Of a stretch of DNA of 64,000 nt, positions 52,275 through 60,388 are shown piece after piece. The notes under the pieces were generated by a model. It was not told where the DNA came from, searched no databases, and saw only the letters and a list, made by a program, of their open reading frames with translations. Numbering within the stretch: the first letter of the stretch is position 1; every line of letters begins with the position of its first letter. This stretch comes from Lewinella sp050633125 (lineage in GTDB: Bacteria > Bacteroidota > Bacteroidia > Chitinophagales > Saprospiraceae): positions 57,533 through 121,532 of the forward strand of contig NZ_JBOEFX010000050.1 in NCBI RefSeq assembly GCF_050633125.1. The letters run 5' to 3'. Position numbers and translations under genes: made by a program.

Positions 52275-52691
52275 GTGAGAGCAAGTAAAAAGGTATTAGA
52301 CGAATTAACTTATCAAGTTATTGGAGCAGCAATAGAGGTTCATAAATCATTGGGTCCTGGGTTGTTGGAAAGTGTATATCACCGTTGTTTGGCAAAACAA
52401 CTTAGTTTACAGGGGCTGTCCTTCTCATCAGAACACCTTGTGCCAGTTCATTATAAGGGCGAAAAATTTGACACCCTACTTCGTTGTGATTTCTTAGTTG
52501 AAGACTTATTGATAGTGGAAATAAAATCCGTTGCGGCCTTTGCACCGATATTTAATGCGCAGCTACTCACCTACATGAACCTTCTCTGCAAGCCTAAAGG
52601 CTTACTCATGAACTTCAATGTGGTTAATATTTTTCAGGAGGGGCAGCAGACGATGGTGAATGAGACTTTTCGAACCCTGCCAGAATTATAA
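52275..52691 (+). CDS. GxxExxY protein (PD-(D/E)XK nuclease-like)
   Basis: 138 residues from a GTG at 52275. It has the family signature GAAIEVHKSLGPGLLESVYH (G-x-x-E-x-x-Y) and the nuclease-like core LLRCDFLVEDLLIVEIKSVA (Asp...Glu-x-Lys). It ends with AQLLTYMNLLCKPKGLLMNF. These small proteins are very common in Bacteroidota, often in many scattered copies, and their function is unknown; they are predicted PD-(D/E)XK nucleases. Its surroundings (repeat, N gap, no operon partner) suit a small mobile or selfish gene, but no transposase or insertion ends are visible. Confidence 0.88.
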   Translation: MRASKKVLDELTYQVIGAAIEVHKSLGPGLLESVYHRCLAKQLSLQGLSFSSEHLVPVHYKGEKFDTLLRCDFLVEDLLIVEIKSVAAFAPIFNAQLLTYMNLLCKPKGLLMNFNVVNIFQEGQQTMVNETFRTLPEL

Positions 52692-52823
52692 TAGTCATTG
52701 ACAAAGATCACCATTGTCTTTGATTCTCGTCATACTGTTGTGTAGGGCATTACTTCATATTTGTGTTAGCAGTCGGGGATATAGTAATATCCATGATTGC
52801 CTAAAGGAAAAACCAAGCATAAA

Positions 52824-53237
52824 ATGAAGAAAAGAACTCCGGTTTCAAAAATAATGACCAAAGACCTCATTAGTGTTAATTTATCTAATGATGTAACTGA
52901 TGTAGTAGACATTTTCAAAGAGAAAAATATTCATCATATCCCAGTTGTATCAGGTGATGAATTGATAGGAATGATTAGCAAGACAGATATTGACAGGATT
53001 TCTTACGTCAACTCCTATGCTAGTAAAGCCGCTAATGCAGTGGTATACGACATGCTAAAATTAGAACAAGTAATGACTTCCGAGCTGGAAACTATTCAAG
53101 CAGAAGATCAGATTAAAGAAGCTGCTGAATTGTTAGCCCAAGGAAAGTACCACGCACTTCCTGTAATGGAAGGCAAAAAAATTACTGGAATTGTGACCTC
53201 GACGGATGTTATTAAATACCTCTTGGAGCAGTTCTAA
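52824..53237 (+). CDS. CBS-domain protein
   Basis: About 137 residues from the ATG at 52824; a TTG at 52797 would add nine basic residues. Two CBS motifs: VSKIMTKDLISVNLSNDVTD to IHHIPVVSGDELIGMISKTD and LEQVMTSELETIQAEDQIKE to YHALPVMEGKKITGIVTSTD. The pair forms a single Bateman module that binds adenine nucleotides. No effector domain is attached, so it probably acts as a small energy-sensing or scaffold protein. It is followed by a strong intrinsic terminator at 53292-53331, so it is the last gene of its transcript. Confidence 0.9.
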   Translation: MKKRTPVSKIMTKDLISVNLSNDVTDVVDIFKEKNIHHIPVVSGDELIGMISKTDIDRISYVNSYASKAANAVVYDMLKLEQVMTSELETIQAEDQIKEAAELLAQGKYHALPVMEGKKITGIVTSTDVIKYLLEQF

Positions 53238-53291
53238 AGATATTTCACATCTGTGATTTGAGCTTTTTTTGATTAAGGATTGTTAGTTAGG

Positions 53292-53331
53292 AGCCTGGTT
53301 TGATGGTGTTACCATCGGCCAGGCTTTTTTG
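53292..53331 (+). terminator. Intrinsic terminator after the CBS gene
   Basis: AGCCTGG (53292-53298) pairs with CCAGGCT (53319-53325), with an inner stem TGATGGT / ACCATCG, followed by TTTTTTG. Confidence 0.85.
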
Positions 53332-53418
53332 TTTTTAGGAACCTGACTTTTAGTGTTTTTTTGTCAGTTCCGCCTTGGGTTTGCGGGTACCTTTAGGGGG
53401 GCTAAAAATCTATTTAGT

Positions 53419-55104
53419 ATGAAAAAAACGTTGAACCTTTTTGTTGTCTTGTCCTTTGTTGGTTTTCTTTTCGGACAAGAACCTGTTTACTTAACCAATG
53501 GAGATTTGAGTGCTCAGTTCACTTCTAATGGTGCAACTACTCCTTCTAATGGTGCTTTCTTAGAACTGGACAAAGAAGGGCAAAAATTATCTCTGATGTA
53601 TGAAGTTGGGCTGTTTGTAAGTGGGTTTGATCCCGCTGGCAACCTCAAAACCTATACAACCAGAGGGACGGAAGTCGAATCGGGTATTATCGGTGTTGAT
53701 GCAACTATTACTATGCCATGGCGAGTAACCAGCGATCAAGTGGCTGCTCATTTAGCTGACTTTATGGATAATGGTACCATTGATGACCCTATTTCCGCGA
53801 TCTATGCTTGGCCTGGAAATGGTAACCCTGATTTTGAAGAATACAATGGTTACTCTTTAGGTTTGGATAGTGGTGTAGCTGTTGGGCAGTTTTGGGACGG
53901 CAACCTGAACGGTATTTATGAGCCCTCTCAAGGAGAGTATCCCGCTTATTTTACGCAGGGCTGTGGTAGCAGTTTGGTGGTGCCTACGGAAATGCTCCTA
54001 TATCCTTTTGCATTATCGGCAGTCGGTAGCGATAATTTTGAGTCTGTTCAAGTTTATTTGACGGCATTTAGGTTCGGTTGTACTGAGGAGGAGGGCACTT
54101 TAAATAATTCCTTGTTTTTGAGTTACAGGGTAGCTTTATTTCCCTTAGAGTTTGGTGCTGAACCATTGGATAGTACCTATATAGGTTTCTTTATCGATGG
54201 GGATATTGGCTGCTATGCTGATGATTACGTCGGGACATTTCCTTTGCGGAATTCGGTCTATTTTTATAATGCCGATCCTTCAGATAGTAACTGTGATCCC
54301 ATTGAAGGGTTTGGTGCAAACCCAGCAGTCGTTGGGATCGATTTATTACGAGGCCCTTTAAGTGATACAGGAATTGAATTGGGGTTAACAAGTGTAATGC
54401 CGCTGACGAATGCTAGTGTTAGTCCTGGTCAACCATTAGCCACAACAGATTATACTAATCCAGTGAGTCTTAGGAATTATTTAATGGGACAATGGTTAGA
54501 TGGCCAGCCTCTTTTAGATGAAGGGTTTGGTTACGGAAGTGGTAATCCGGCTAGTTTAGCTTTCTCTGGTGATCCTGTTCAAGGAACAGGGTGGACAGAA
54601 ATAGGCGAGAACAATACACCTGGAGATCGTAGGGCTATTATGTCAAGTGGGCCGTTTGTATACGAGTTAGGAGCCATCAATGAATACCTACTTTCGTTTA
54701 CTTTTAACTATGACCCTTCCTCCGGGCATCTAGCGCAAATCAATGGTTTACGTGATCGCATTGATGTTCTTCAAAGTTTTTTTGATAATTGTTTCGACAC
54801 CGGAAGTTTATCCCCCGGTGATGGGTGTACCCTGTTGGTGACCGAAGTAGAGACGCCTCTAGAACAAACAAATAACCAACTTGGAATTTATCCCAATCCT
54901 ACCCAAACGGAGGTAACTATTAAATTCCCTGCTCTGGAACAGGGTATGCTTTCTGTATATACCGCCGATGGGCGGCTGCTCCTTCAAAAACGCATAAACT
55001 CTGACATTACTACTTTGGATTGTAGCCAGTGGCCGTCAGGCCTGTATTTGCTACGCTGGGAAGGCGAGCACCAGGTGCTTGCACAGAAGTTACTCGTAGA
55101 TTGA
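53419..55104 (+). CDS. T9SS cargo protein of unknown function
   Basis: About 561 residues from the ATG at 53419, which gives the signal peptide MKKTLNLFVVLSFVGFLFGQ. The long beta-rich body (DLSAQFTSNGATTPSNGAFL, WPGNGNPDFEEYNGYSLGLD, GQFWDGNLNGIYEPSQGEYP) has no recognised catalytic motif. It shares the style of Bacteroidota extracellular adhesin-like proteins with DG/NDG-like loops (DGNLNGIYEPSQGEYP). The C terminus is a type A sorting domain (LGIYPNPTQTEVTIKFPALE ... LARWEG-like YLLRWEGEH). It is likely secreted and anchored to the surface. It is monocistronic, with a terminator upstream and convergent genes downstream. Confidence 0.8.
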   Translation: MKKTLNLFVVLSFVGFLFGQEPVYLTNGDLSAQFTSNGATTPSNGAFLELDKEGQKLSLMYEVGLFVSGFDPAGNLKTYTTRGTEVESGIIGVDATITMPWRVTSDQVAAHLADFMDNGTIDDPISAIYAWPGNGNPDFEEYNGYSLGLDSGVAVGQFWDGNLNGIYEPSQGEYPAYFTQGCGSSLVVPTEMLLYPFALSAVGSDNFESVQVYLTAFRFGCTEEEGTLNNSLFLSYRVALFPLEFGAEPLDSTYIGFFIDGDIGCYADDYVGTFPLRNSVYFYNADPSDSNCDPIEGFGANPAVVGIDLLRGPLSDTGIELGLTSVMPLTNASVSPGQPLATTDYTNPVSLRNYLMGQWLDGQPLLDEGFGYGSGNPASLAFSGDPVQGTGWTEIGENNTPGDRRAIMSSGPFVYELGAINEYLLSFTFNYDPSSGHLAQINGLRDRIDVLQSFFDNCFDTGSLSPGDGCTLLVTEVETPLEQTNNQLGIYPNPTQTEVTIKFPALEQGMLSVYTADGRLLLQKRINSDITTLDCSQWPSGLYLLRWEGEHQVLAQKLLVD

Positions 55105-55177
55105 TAGATGATGCGGTATTGGCACAAAGCCAACTTCACTCATCGGAAAACGCATCTCCGGTGGGTGAAGGCCGCTT

Positions 55178-56101
55178 CTATTTTTGATTGATTATTTTCA
55201 GCAATGCTGTAAAGTGGTCATTGAGCGGGGTAGGGATGCCGTATTTCTTGCCTAGTTCACTAATTACCCCATTCTTTGCTGTGACCTCTATCTGATTTCC
55301 TTTCTGTCTATCATTGAGCATAGAGCTGCCCTTCTCAGGAGGGTAGTGCCTTGTTTTTTCAATCTCCTGCTCTAGATAAGTTTTCGGAATCTTCGCACCA
55401 TCGGCTTTCGCTACCGCCAGGCCTTCTTTTACCAGTGCTCGAAACAGTTCAACGATATCCTCTTCTCTGAAAACCCTGCAAGGTTGCCCACTCAAGCAGG
55501 TGATAGCCCCCAGCGCGGCACTTGCGGATAGTTTTTCCCACGAGGTGGTTTTGAAATCAGATACGACTTCAATAGTCATGGCAGTTGAGGGGAATAAGGC
55601 CTGGAACTCTGTCGCTAACGCGTGGGGCGGAATCATCAATCTTGCTACCTGGAACTGTTGATAGCCACCATCATCAGCCAATTGTGTAGGACAATCAATA
55701 AGGCATGGCATTAATTTACTCAAAGAAGTGTAAGCTGATAGAGGTGCTGTAAGTTGCAGCCCGTTACGAATAACGACAACCTTGGTCTCAGGGCCGATCA
55801 GGTGCTTGAACCACGCCGAAGCGCCAGGATAATGATAAGTTTTTAAGCAAATGACGAGCCAATCCAGTTGAATAGGCTGAGGATGGAGGATGCACTTTAT
55901 CCCATGATCAAGCTCTTGGCCATCAGGGAGTTGAATTTGTAGTTTTTTTCGTGGAGAACGATTGAAAAAATACAATCGGATTCCTGACTTTTGGAATAAT
56001 TGAGCACCGATAACGTGCCCAATTGCACCGAGGCCAAGTATTCCTACTTGTTGAGTTTTAGTCGACTCTTTCAAAGCATCCAATATCAGGCATGGCATCA
56101 C
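55178..56101 (-). CDS. 2-dehydropantoate 2-reductase (ApbA/PanE)-like protein
   Basis: 307 residues. The N-terminal NADP-binding motif is QQVGILGLGAIGHVIGAQLF. Further signatures are LDWLVICLKTYHYPGASAWF, VVVIRNGLQLTAPL, SWEKLSASAALGAITCLSGQ (containing the catalytic Lys region) and KGSSMLNDRQKGNQIEVTAK, where SSMxxDxxxGxxxE is typical of the family. The likely reaction is ketopantoate to pantoate in pantothenate synthesis, though family members act on other keto acids. The start is uncertain because its first 44 bases overlap the 3' end of the lipoprotein gene on the same strand, which suggests translational coupling. Confidence 0.8.
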   Translation of the reverse strand: MMPCLILDALKESTKTQQVGILGLGAIGHVIGAQLFQKSGIRLYFFNRSPRKKLQIQLPDGQELDHGIKCILHPQPIQLDWLVICLKTYHYPGASAWFKHLIGPETKVVVIRNGLQLTAPLSAYTSLSKLMPCLIDCPTQLADDGGYQQFQVARLMIPPHALATEFQALFPSTAMTIEVVSDFKTTSWEKLSASAALGAITCLSGQPCRVFREEDIVELFRALVKEGLAVAKADGAKIPKTYLEQEIEKTRHYPPEKGSSMLNDRQKGNQIEVTAKNGVISELGKKYGIPTPLNDHFTALLKIINQK

Positions 56102-57560
56102 GAGGTGTCCCTAAAAGATCAAGAGGGAAGGCTGGTAATACAGCTCCTCTGCCTTGGGCAATCGATAGGGTGTCGAGTTGGTAGTCGTCCTCTGGGCGGT
56201 TCAGGAATAAGGCATCATCTTGGTCGCCGTTAACGCAGTCGAGACAGTAAGTCGAGAAAAAATCGCTGTATTCTCCATCATTACGGGTAAGAAGTTCATC
56301 TACTCTTACCAAACAATGATCCATATCCAATTGCATTGTTTCAGGCGCTGAGCGAGCGGTGAAATCCTGAATGATCACCTCGTCTCGCCGAGAGCCAAAG
56401 AAAATACAGTTGGTGATGGCCGCTTCCAGCGGATTAACATCAAAGCTTGAACAATCTTGATTGTAGCATTGGAAGTTGGTAACGGCTAAAGCCGACGCAT
56501 CTACCCCATAACTAGCAACGGTGCAGTAATCAAATTGGTAACTGCCGCCATGGGTTAACTGTATAGCATTAGCACCATTATCGTACAGTAGGCAATTGTC
56601 AGCAATAATTTCACTGTGTATGCCAAGAATTCCACTGCTAGAGGTGGTGTGAATTTGCACATTAGTAAGGCTTACTTCCGCTGCAGAGTCGGCATAAACA
56701 CCGAAGATGCTGTTCTTTATCGTCGTATGTTCAATGATGTTACCTTGGCTCTCTCGCCCGATGATGATCCCTAGCCACTGCCCCGGTTGCTCAGAGAAGC
56801 CTTCTTCCAGGCGGTCTCCTTCAATGGTAATGGGAGCCTCGCGTGTACCTGCCAGGTGTAGTTGCCCCTGCGGAAGGGTAAATAAAAAACCGTCGTTAAA
56901 GACGCCTAGTAGTTCATTTTCTGCTAGTCCGCCATGTACATAAATGTGGGTGCCCGCAGTTATTTCCAGCAAGCATTCATCGATGAAAATTTCGCCGTAG
57001 ATAACGTAGGGGAGGGGGCTGTCCCAGGTAATGGTCCCGTTGTCGCAACTCAGTACGACTGGCACACCTTTGTTGTATCTGCTAGGGAAGTAGTTGGCGT
57101 TTTGCCCCCAGGCTTCTAGTAAAACAGACTGCTCTTTGTTGCCTGTTTTTACCACCAGGCGATCTTCAATAACAAATGGACTAGCAGACAATGGTGCATC
57201 AGGGTCAATGGTTACTTCTACGAATACATAGATCGAATCGTTGTCCCAAATAATCACATCTTCTACTAATGGACCGGGCGTACCATCTGCATTAAATACG
57301 AAACTCACCCCGGTGGTGCCATCGACATAAATTTCATCAAGTTTAATAGGGCGGTCATCTTCGTTGTGAATTTTGACCGAACGGGTAGCCGAGCCCAATT
57401 CCGTGAAAACGGTATCAAAACGCAAGGTGTCCAACTCAAAACGGATATTGACGCCGTCTCCAGTCAGGAAATCCTCATCAGGGTCACAGGAAGAAAGCGA
57501 AATAGCAGTGGCTACAACCAGCGTAAGCAGTGCCCAAAACGATAGCGAAGATAATTTCAT
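56058..57560 (-). CDS. Right-handed beta-helix lipoprotein
   Basis: 500 residues with lipoprotein signal (MKLSSLSFWALLTLVVATAI then SLSSC). The N-terminal half (DTLRFDTVFTELGSATRSVK, HNEDDRPIKLDEIYVDG) is a beta-sandwich module common in Bacteroidota lipoproteins. The second half has parallel beta-helix coils (TIKNSIFGVYADSAAEVSLT, NVQIHTTSSSGILGIHSEII, ADNCLLYDNGANAIQLTHGG) and ends DMGCFE-like (AMPDIGCFERVD), a common ending of such predicted polysaccharide-binding proteins. No catalytic residues are recognised. It is anchored to a membrane and could bind a glycan. It is the first gene of a minus-strand pair with the PanE-like gene. Confidence 0.82.
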   Translation of the reverse strand: MKLSSLSFWALLTLVVATAISLSSCDPDEDFLTGDGVNIRFELDTLRFDTVFTELGSATRSVKIHNEDDRPIKLDEIYVDGTTGVSFVFNADGTPGPLVEDVIIWDNDSIYVFVEVTIDPDAPLSASPFVIEDRLVVKTGNKEQSVLLEAWGQNANYFPSRYNKGVPVVLSCDNGTITWDSPLPYVIYGEIFIDECLLEITAGTHIYVHGGLAENELLGVFNDGFLFTLPQGQLHLAGTREAPITIEGDRLEEGFSEQPGQWLGIIIGRESQGNIIEHTTIKNSIFGVYADSAAEVSLTNVQIHTTSSSGILGIHSEIIADNCLLYDNGANAIQLTHGGSYQFDYCTVASYGVDASALAVTNFQCYNQDCSSFDVNPLEAAITNCIFFGSRRDEVIIQDFTARSAPETMQLDMDHCLVRVDELLTRNDGEYSDFFSTYCLDCVNGDQDDALFLNRPEDDYQLDTLSIAQGRGAVLPAFPLDLLGTPRDAMPDIGCFERVD

Positions 57561-57652
57561 AGTAGCTTAACGTAATTATCCTGCAAAGATGCTACAAGTC
57601 ACGCAAATTAACGAATCCTCTTACCAAAGGATATATAACTGTCGGGTACCAC

Positions 57653-58117
57653 TCATGTTGAAGGAAAGAGTTTTTCTATTGCAGCCTCGCGATGCTTGAA
57701 AATATCCCCGACCATGCGTTCTACAAAAAGCCAGTTGGCAATAGCACCAATAGGGCCGAAAGGTACCTGGTAGTGTAAAATGTCGGTCATCTCTGTACCT
57801 CCTTCTACCGCTTTGAAGTGGTGCTGGTGATGCCAAAGTGCATAGGGGCCTACACGCTGGTCGTCAATAAAGAATTCGTGCTTCCGAATTTGGGTGATCT
57901 CCGTCACCCAGTTCATCGGAATGTTCAAGATTGGGCTAATTTGATATTGAATGATCATTCCCTGATACATTTCTTGGCCTTCAATAGGACTCAGGATGTT
58001 GAAAGAAACGTGCTCGGGTGTCATCTCATTCAGGTTCTCTGGGCGAGAAAAGAATTCCCAAACTTCTTCTAAAGGTCGGGGGATAGTAAGGGTAAAGCTT
58101 TTTCTCTTTGGGCGCAT
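57653..58117 (-). CDS. SRPBCC family protein
   Basis: 154 residues of the START/Bet v1-like fold: LTIPRPLEEVWEFFSRPENL, NEMTPEHVSFNIL, YQISPILNIPMNWVTEITQI, and the C-terminal helix FGPIGAIANWLFVERMVGDI. The family binds lipophilic ligands in an internal cavity; this branch is often adjacent to photolyase or carotenoid genes in Bacteroidota, but no such gene is here. It has no signal peptide. The function is not assigned beyond ligand binding. Confidence 0.85.
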   Translation of the reverse strand: MRPKRKSFTLTIPRPLEEVWEFFSRPENLNEMTPEHVSFNILSPIEGQEMYQGMIIQYQISPILNIPMNWVTEITQIRKHEFFIDDQRVGPYALWHHQHHFKAVEGGTEMTDILHYQVPFGPIGAIANWLFVERMVGDIFKHREAAIEKLFPST

Positions 58118-58280
58118 GGGGAGTTGGTATTAATAAACTTGATATTAGGTAACTAATTAGCGCTAGTATAACTGCAAATAGAAAGGATGGTTTAGGGAAA
58201 TCAGAAAAATAAGAGGAGAGTACTGAAAATACATATATCGAAATCTTAATATGTTAAAAAAGCTTTTTTTGGTAACACGG

Positions 58281-58312
58281 TTGGCATATACATGAATATT
58301 TACCTATATTTG
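58281..58312 (+). promoter_or_regulatory. Canonical Bacteroidota promoter
   Basis: TTG at 58281-58283, a 21-base spacer, then TATATTTG at 58305-58312, matching TTG-N19-21-TAnnTTTG exactly. The expected start of transcription is about 58318. Confidence 0.8.
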
Positions 58313-58362
58313 TACAGTAAGTTGTAAAATACTTACGATGTTTTAATCCCAATAACGATCCC

Positions 58363-58428
58363 ATGAACGATTTAACACTTCCATACCAGGTTGTTTATAC
58401 TGGTATTATATTTCCAGATTTAAGTTAG
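58363..58428 (+). CDS. Possible 21-codon small ORF within the candidate RNA
   Basis: ATG at 58363 to TAG at 58426-58428 gives MNDLTLPYQVVYTGIIFPDL plus Ser. It is the only ATG-initiated frame close to the predicted transcription start. No ribosome-binding site is recognised. It may be a leader peptide or noise. Confidence 0.3.
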   Translation: MNDLTLPYQVVYTGIIFPDLS

Positions 58429-58608
58429 CTATTTGCGCTCCACAGTTGTCACTGTTTGGGGCTTGACTTGTTTTGGAAATAGCAACTATCTCACCGGAAT
58501 TCTCAGGGCTTCATTGTTGGTAAAAAGAATAATACTGCTTCCATTAGGAAGCTCAGTGTAAAGATGCAAGTAGGTTTGTAAAGGGTTTCTCATACAGAGA
58601 ATTTTCGG

Positions 58609-58639
58609 AGAGCGGACATTTGGTCCGCTCTACTTTTTT
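58609..58639 (+). terminator. Intrinsic terminator of the candidate RNA
   Basis: A perfect 9-bp stem, AGAGCGGAC and GTCCGCTCT, with a 5-base loop and TTTTTT at 58634-58639. Confidence 0.85.
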
Positions 58640-58926
58640 GGCTTAGAATCACCTCGTTGTTTTTACTACTCTACTTTTCAATGTGCTGAAATTTCAGCGA
58701 TCGTTACCTCATTACTGCTCCCTTTCGTTACTGTTCATTAGCTACCTCTTTGTGAATTAAAGGGGTGGTCCCAAGCATTTTTGTTTATAAACGATTGTTA
58801 CTTTTTGAAATGTGTTCGTCTACAAGTAGTGCTTACGAACCGGTTTGTGTTAAAAACATACCGTTTGTACTGATCGATTGTCCGTTCCTGGGTTTTTGAA
58901 TGGATGTTTAAAGCACTTCCAAACAA

Positions 58927-60243
58927 ATGAACATGAAAAACACATTTTTACTCTTGGTAGCAATCTTTGCTACACTAGCACTTACGGCTACAAATTATAC
59001 TTCGGTTATTGATGGCGATTGGGATGATCCTAATAACTGGGACCCCATAGGTGTGCCCAATGTGACCAACTCAGCGGCTTGGCCTGGTGATAATGTTATT
59101 ATTGAACACGCTATCACTTATTATGGAAGCCTATCTACTCGAAAGGAATCGTCTATCGAGATCAGAAATGGGGGTGGACTTAGCGTAACCGGTACGCTGG
59201 ATATTGCCAATAGCAACCCGTCTAGCTTTAATCTTCTCAGCGGGGGACTGCTGAGCGTAGGAAACCTGACAGTGTCTACTTGCTGTAACACCGTGTCCTT
59301 AAATGGTACAGTCATTACGACAGATTTTTCGTTTCCAGGTTCAAAAGCGGTGACGATAGGCGGTCAAATGATAGTCAATGGCAATTTTAATGGTGGTACA
59401 AACAGCCAAATTAACTTTACGAGTGGTAGCCTCACAGTAGCAGGAAACACCACACTGGGAGGCAGCTTAAACGTAACAGTAGATGGAGGTGCTCAGCTTG
59501 ATTTCGGAGACCTCACGATCACGGGAAATGCCGATGTTATAGGGGTAAATAATGGCGGAGCGATTGGCTTTAACACGCTAACGATGTCCAATAGTTCAAC
59601 CACTATTCAATGTGTCAATAACAATTGCAATTACAACAGTACCACTGGTCCGCCACCCAATCCATTGGATTTGATAACGGGGGCTCAGGTTTTACCGGTA
59701 GAGTTATTGGATTTTCAAGCTGCCTTAAAAGAGGATATAGCACTCCTTAATTGGACGACTGCAACCGAAACCGATAATGACTATTTCCTTTTGGAGCACA
59801 GTGCAGATGGAAAAAACTTCACTACAATTGGGACCATTCCTGGTGTTGGCAATAGCAATACCCCTGTTAATTACGAATACACCCACGATAAAATGGCCAG
59901 CGGCAATAATTATTATCGCTTGTGGCAATACGACTACGACGGTAGTAGCTCAATGCTAGGGCTGCGCCAATTAAGAACACAATCATCGACGTTCACGGTA
60001 GCGGGTATTAGTCCCAACCCTGGCGTCGCAGGGCAGTCCCTTCGTTTGGATATGCCGGCAAACATAGACCGTACACAAATGCATTTGGTGAACAGTAATG
60101 GTCAGTCTTGGTCACTACCTTTTGCCGATGGCGCGCAGCAAGTAACTCTACCGGCACAGTTGCCCAGCGGTATGTATTACCTGCGTGTGCAATACAGTGG
60201 TCAGTCACAAACAATTCCAGTGGCAATTATTGGAAACAGATAG
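58927..60243 (+). CDS. T9SS cargo protein with beta-helix-like N-terminal region
   Basis: 438 residues with signal peptide (MNMKNTFLLLVAIFATLALT; a second ATG at 58933). The mature start SVIDGDWDDPNNWDPIGVPN followed by GDNVIIEHAITY is a motif of Bacteroidota G8-like/autotransporter-style beta-helix modules. The region to about 260 is low-complexity GxxTxxG beta repeats (LSVGNLTVSTCCNTVSLNGT, MIVNGNFNGGTNSQINFTSG). Then LPVELLDFQAALKEDIALLN begins the usual pre-sorting module and ISPNPGVAGQSLRLDMPANI to the end is the type A sorting domain. The role is unknown, perhaps adhesive. It is followed by a strong bidirectional terminator. Confidence 0.82.
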   Translation: MNMKNTFLLLVAIFATLALTATNYTSVIDGDWDDPNNWDPIGVPNVTNSAAWPGDNVIIEHAITYYGSLSTRKESSIEIRNGGGLSVTGTLDIANSNPSSFNLLSGGLLSVGNLTVSTCCNTVSLNGTVITTDFSFPGSKAVTIGGQMIVNGNFNGGTNSQINFTSGSLTVAGNTTLGGSLNVTVDGGAQLDFGDLTITGNADVIGVNNGGAIGFNTLTMSNSSTTIQCVNNNCNYNSTTGPPPNPLDLITGAQVLPVELLDFQAALKEDIALLNWTTATETDNDYFLLEHSADGKNFTTIGTIPGVGNSNTPVNYEYTHDKMASGNNYYRLWQYDYDGSSSMLGLRQLRTQSSTFTVAGISPNPGVAGQSLRLDMPANIDRTQMHLVNSNGQSWSLPFADGAQQVTLPAQLPSGMYYLRVQYSGQSQTIPVAIIGNR

Positions 60244-60342
60244 AGAACGAGAAGCTGTGGCAAGAAGTGAAAATATTAGCCCCAGTGAAACCTTTAAAGA
60301 ACTAGGCACGTAAACAGTATCAAGTGAACATGACCTTTTTGA

Positions 60343-60384
60343 AACCCAGATCAGTACTAAAGTACTTGATCTGGGTTCTTTTTT
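60343..60384. terminator. Bidirectional terminator between convergent genes
   Basis: AACCCAGATCA (60343-60353) pairs with TGATCTGGGTT (60367-60377), with inner GTACT/AGTAC, and a T run on the plus strand after it. The CTTTTTG sequence before it gives an A/T run for the minus-strand gene. Confidence 0.85.
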
Positions 60385-60388
60385 TGCT

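Larger units (their letters stand above)
58318..58640 (+). ncRNA. Candidate structured small RNA of about 320 nt
   Basis: It lies between the promoter 58281-58312 and an intrinsic terminator (arms AGAGCGGAC 58609-58617 and GTCCGCTCT 58623-58631, then T6). Internal helices seen by eye are TACCAG/CTGGTA (58384-58405), GCTATTT/AAATAGC (58428-58434 with 58477-58483) enclosing ACAG/CTGT, and GCTTCC/GGAAGC (58547-58562). It also contains a 21-codon frame (58363-58428) MNDLTLPYQVVYTGIIFPDL followed by one Ser and stop, so it could instead be a small mRNA. It matches no RNA family I can name. Confidence 0.55.
58118..58926. other. Long intergenic stretch containing a candidate RNA gene
   Basis: 809 bases with no ordinary protein gene. 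58281-58640 is treated as a promoter plus structured RNA (see entries). 58118-58280 and 58641-58926 show no recognisable features beyond AT richness; the second part presumably holds the promoter of the next gene, but no clear box was found. Confidence 0.5.

Noticed and set aside
58318..58640. 6S RNA or tmRNA
   Set aside because: I see neither a long terminal helix with a central bubble nor a tRNA-like end with tag frame; kept as an unassigned candidate RNA.
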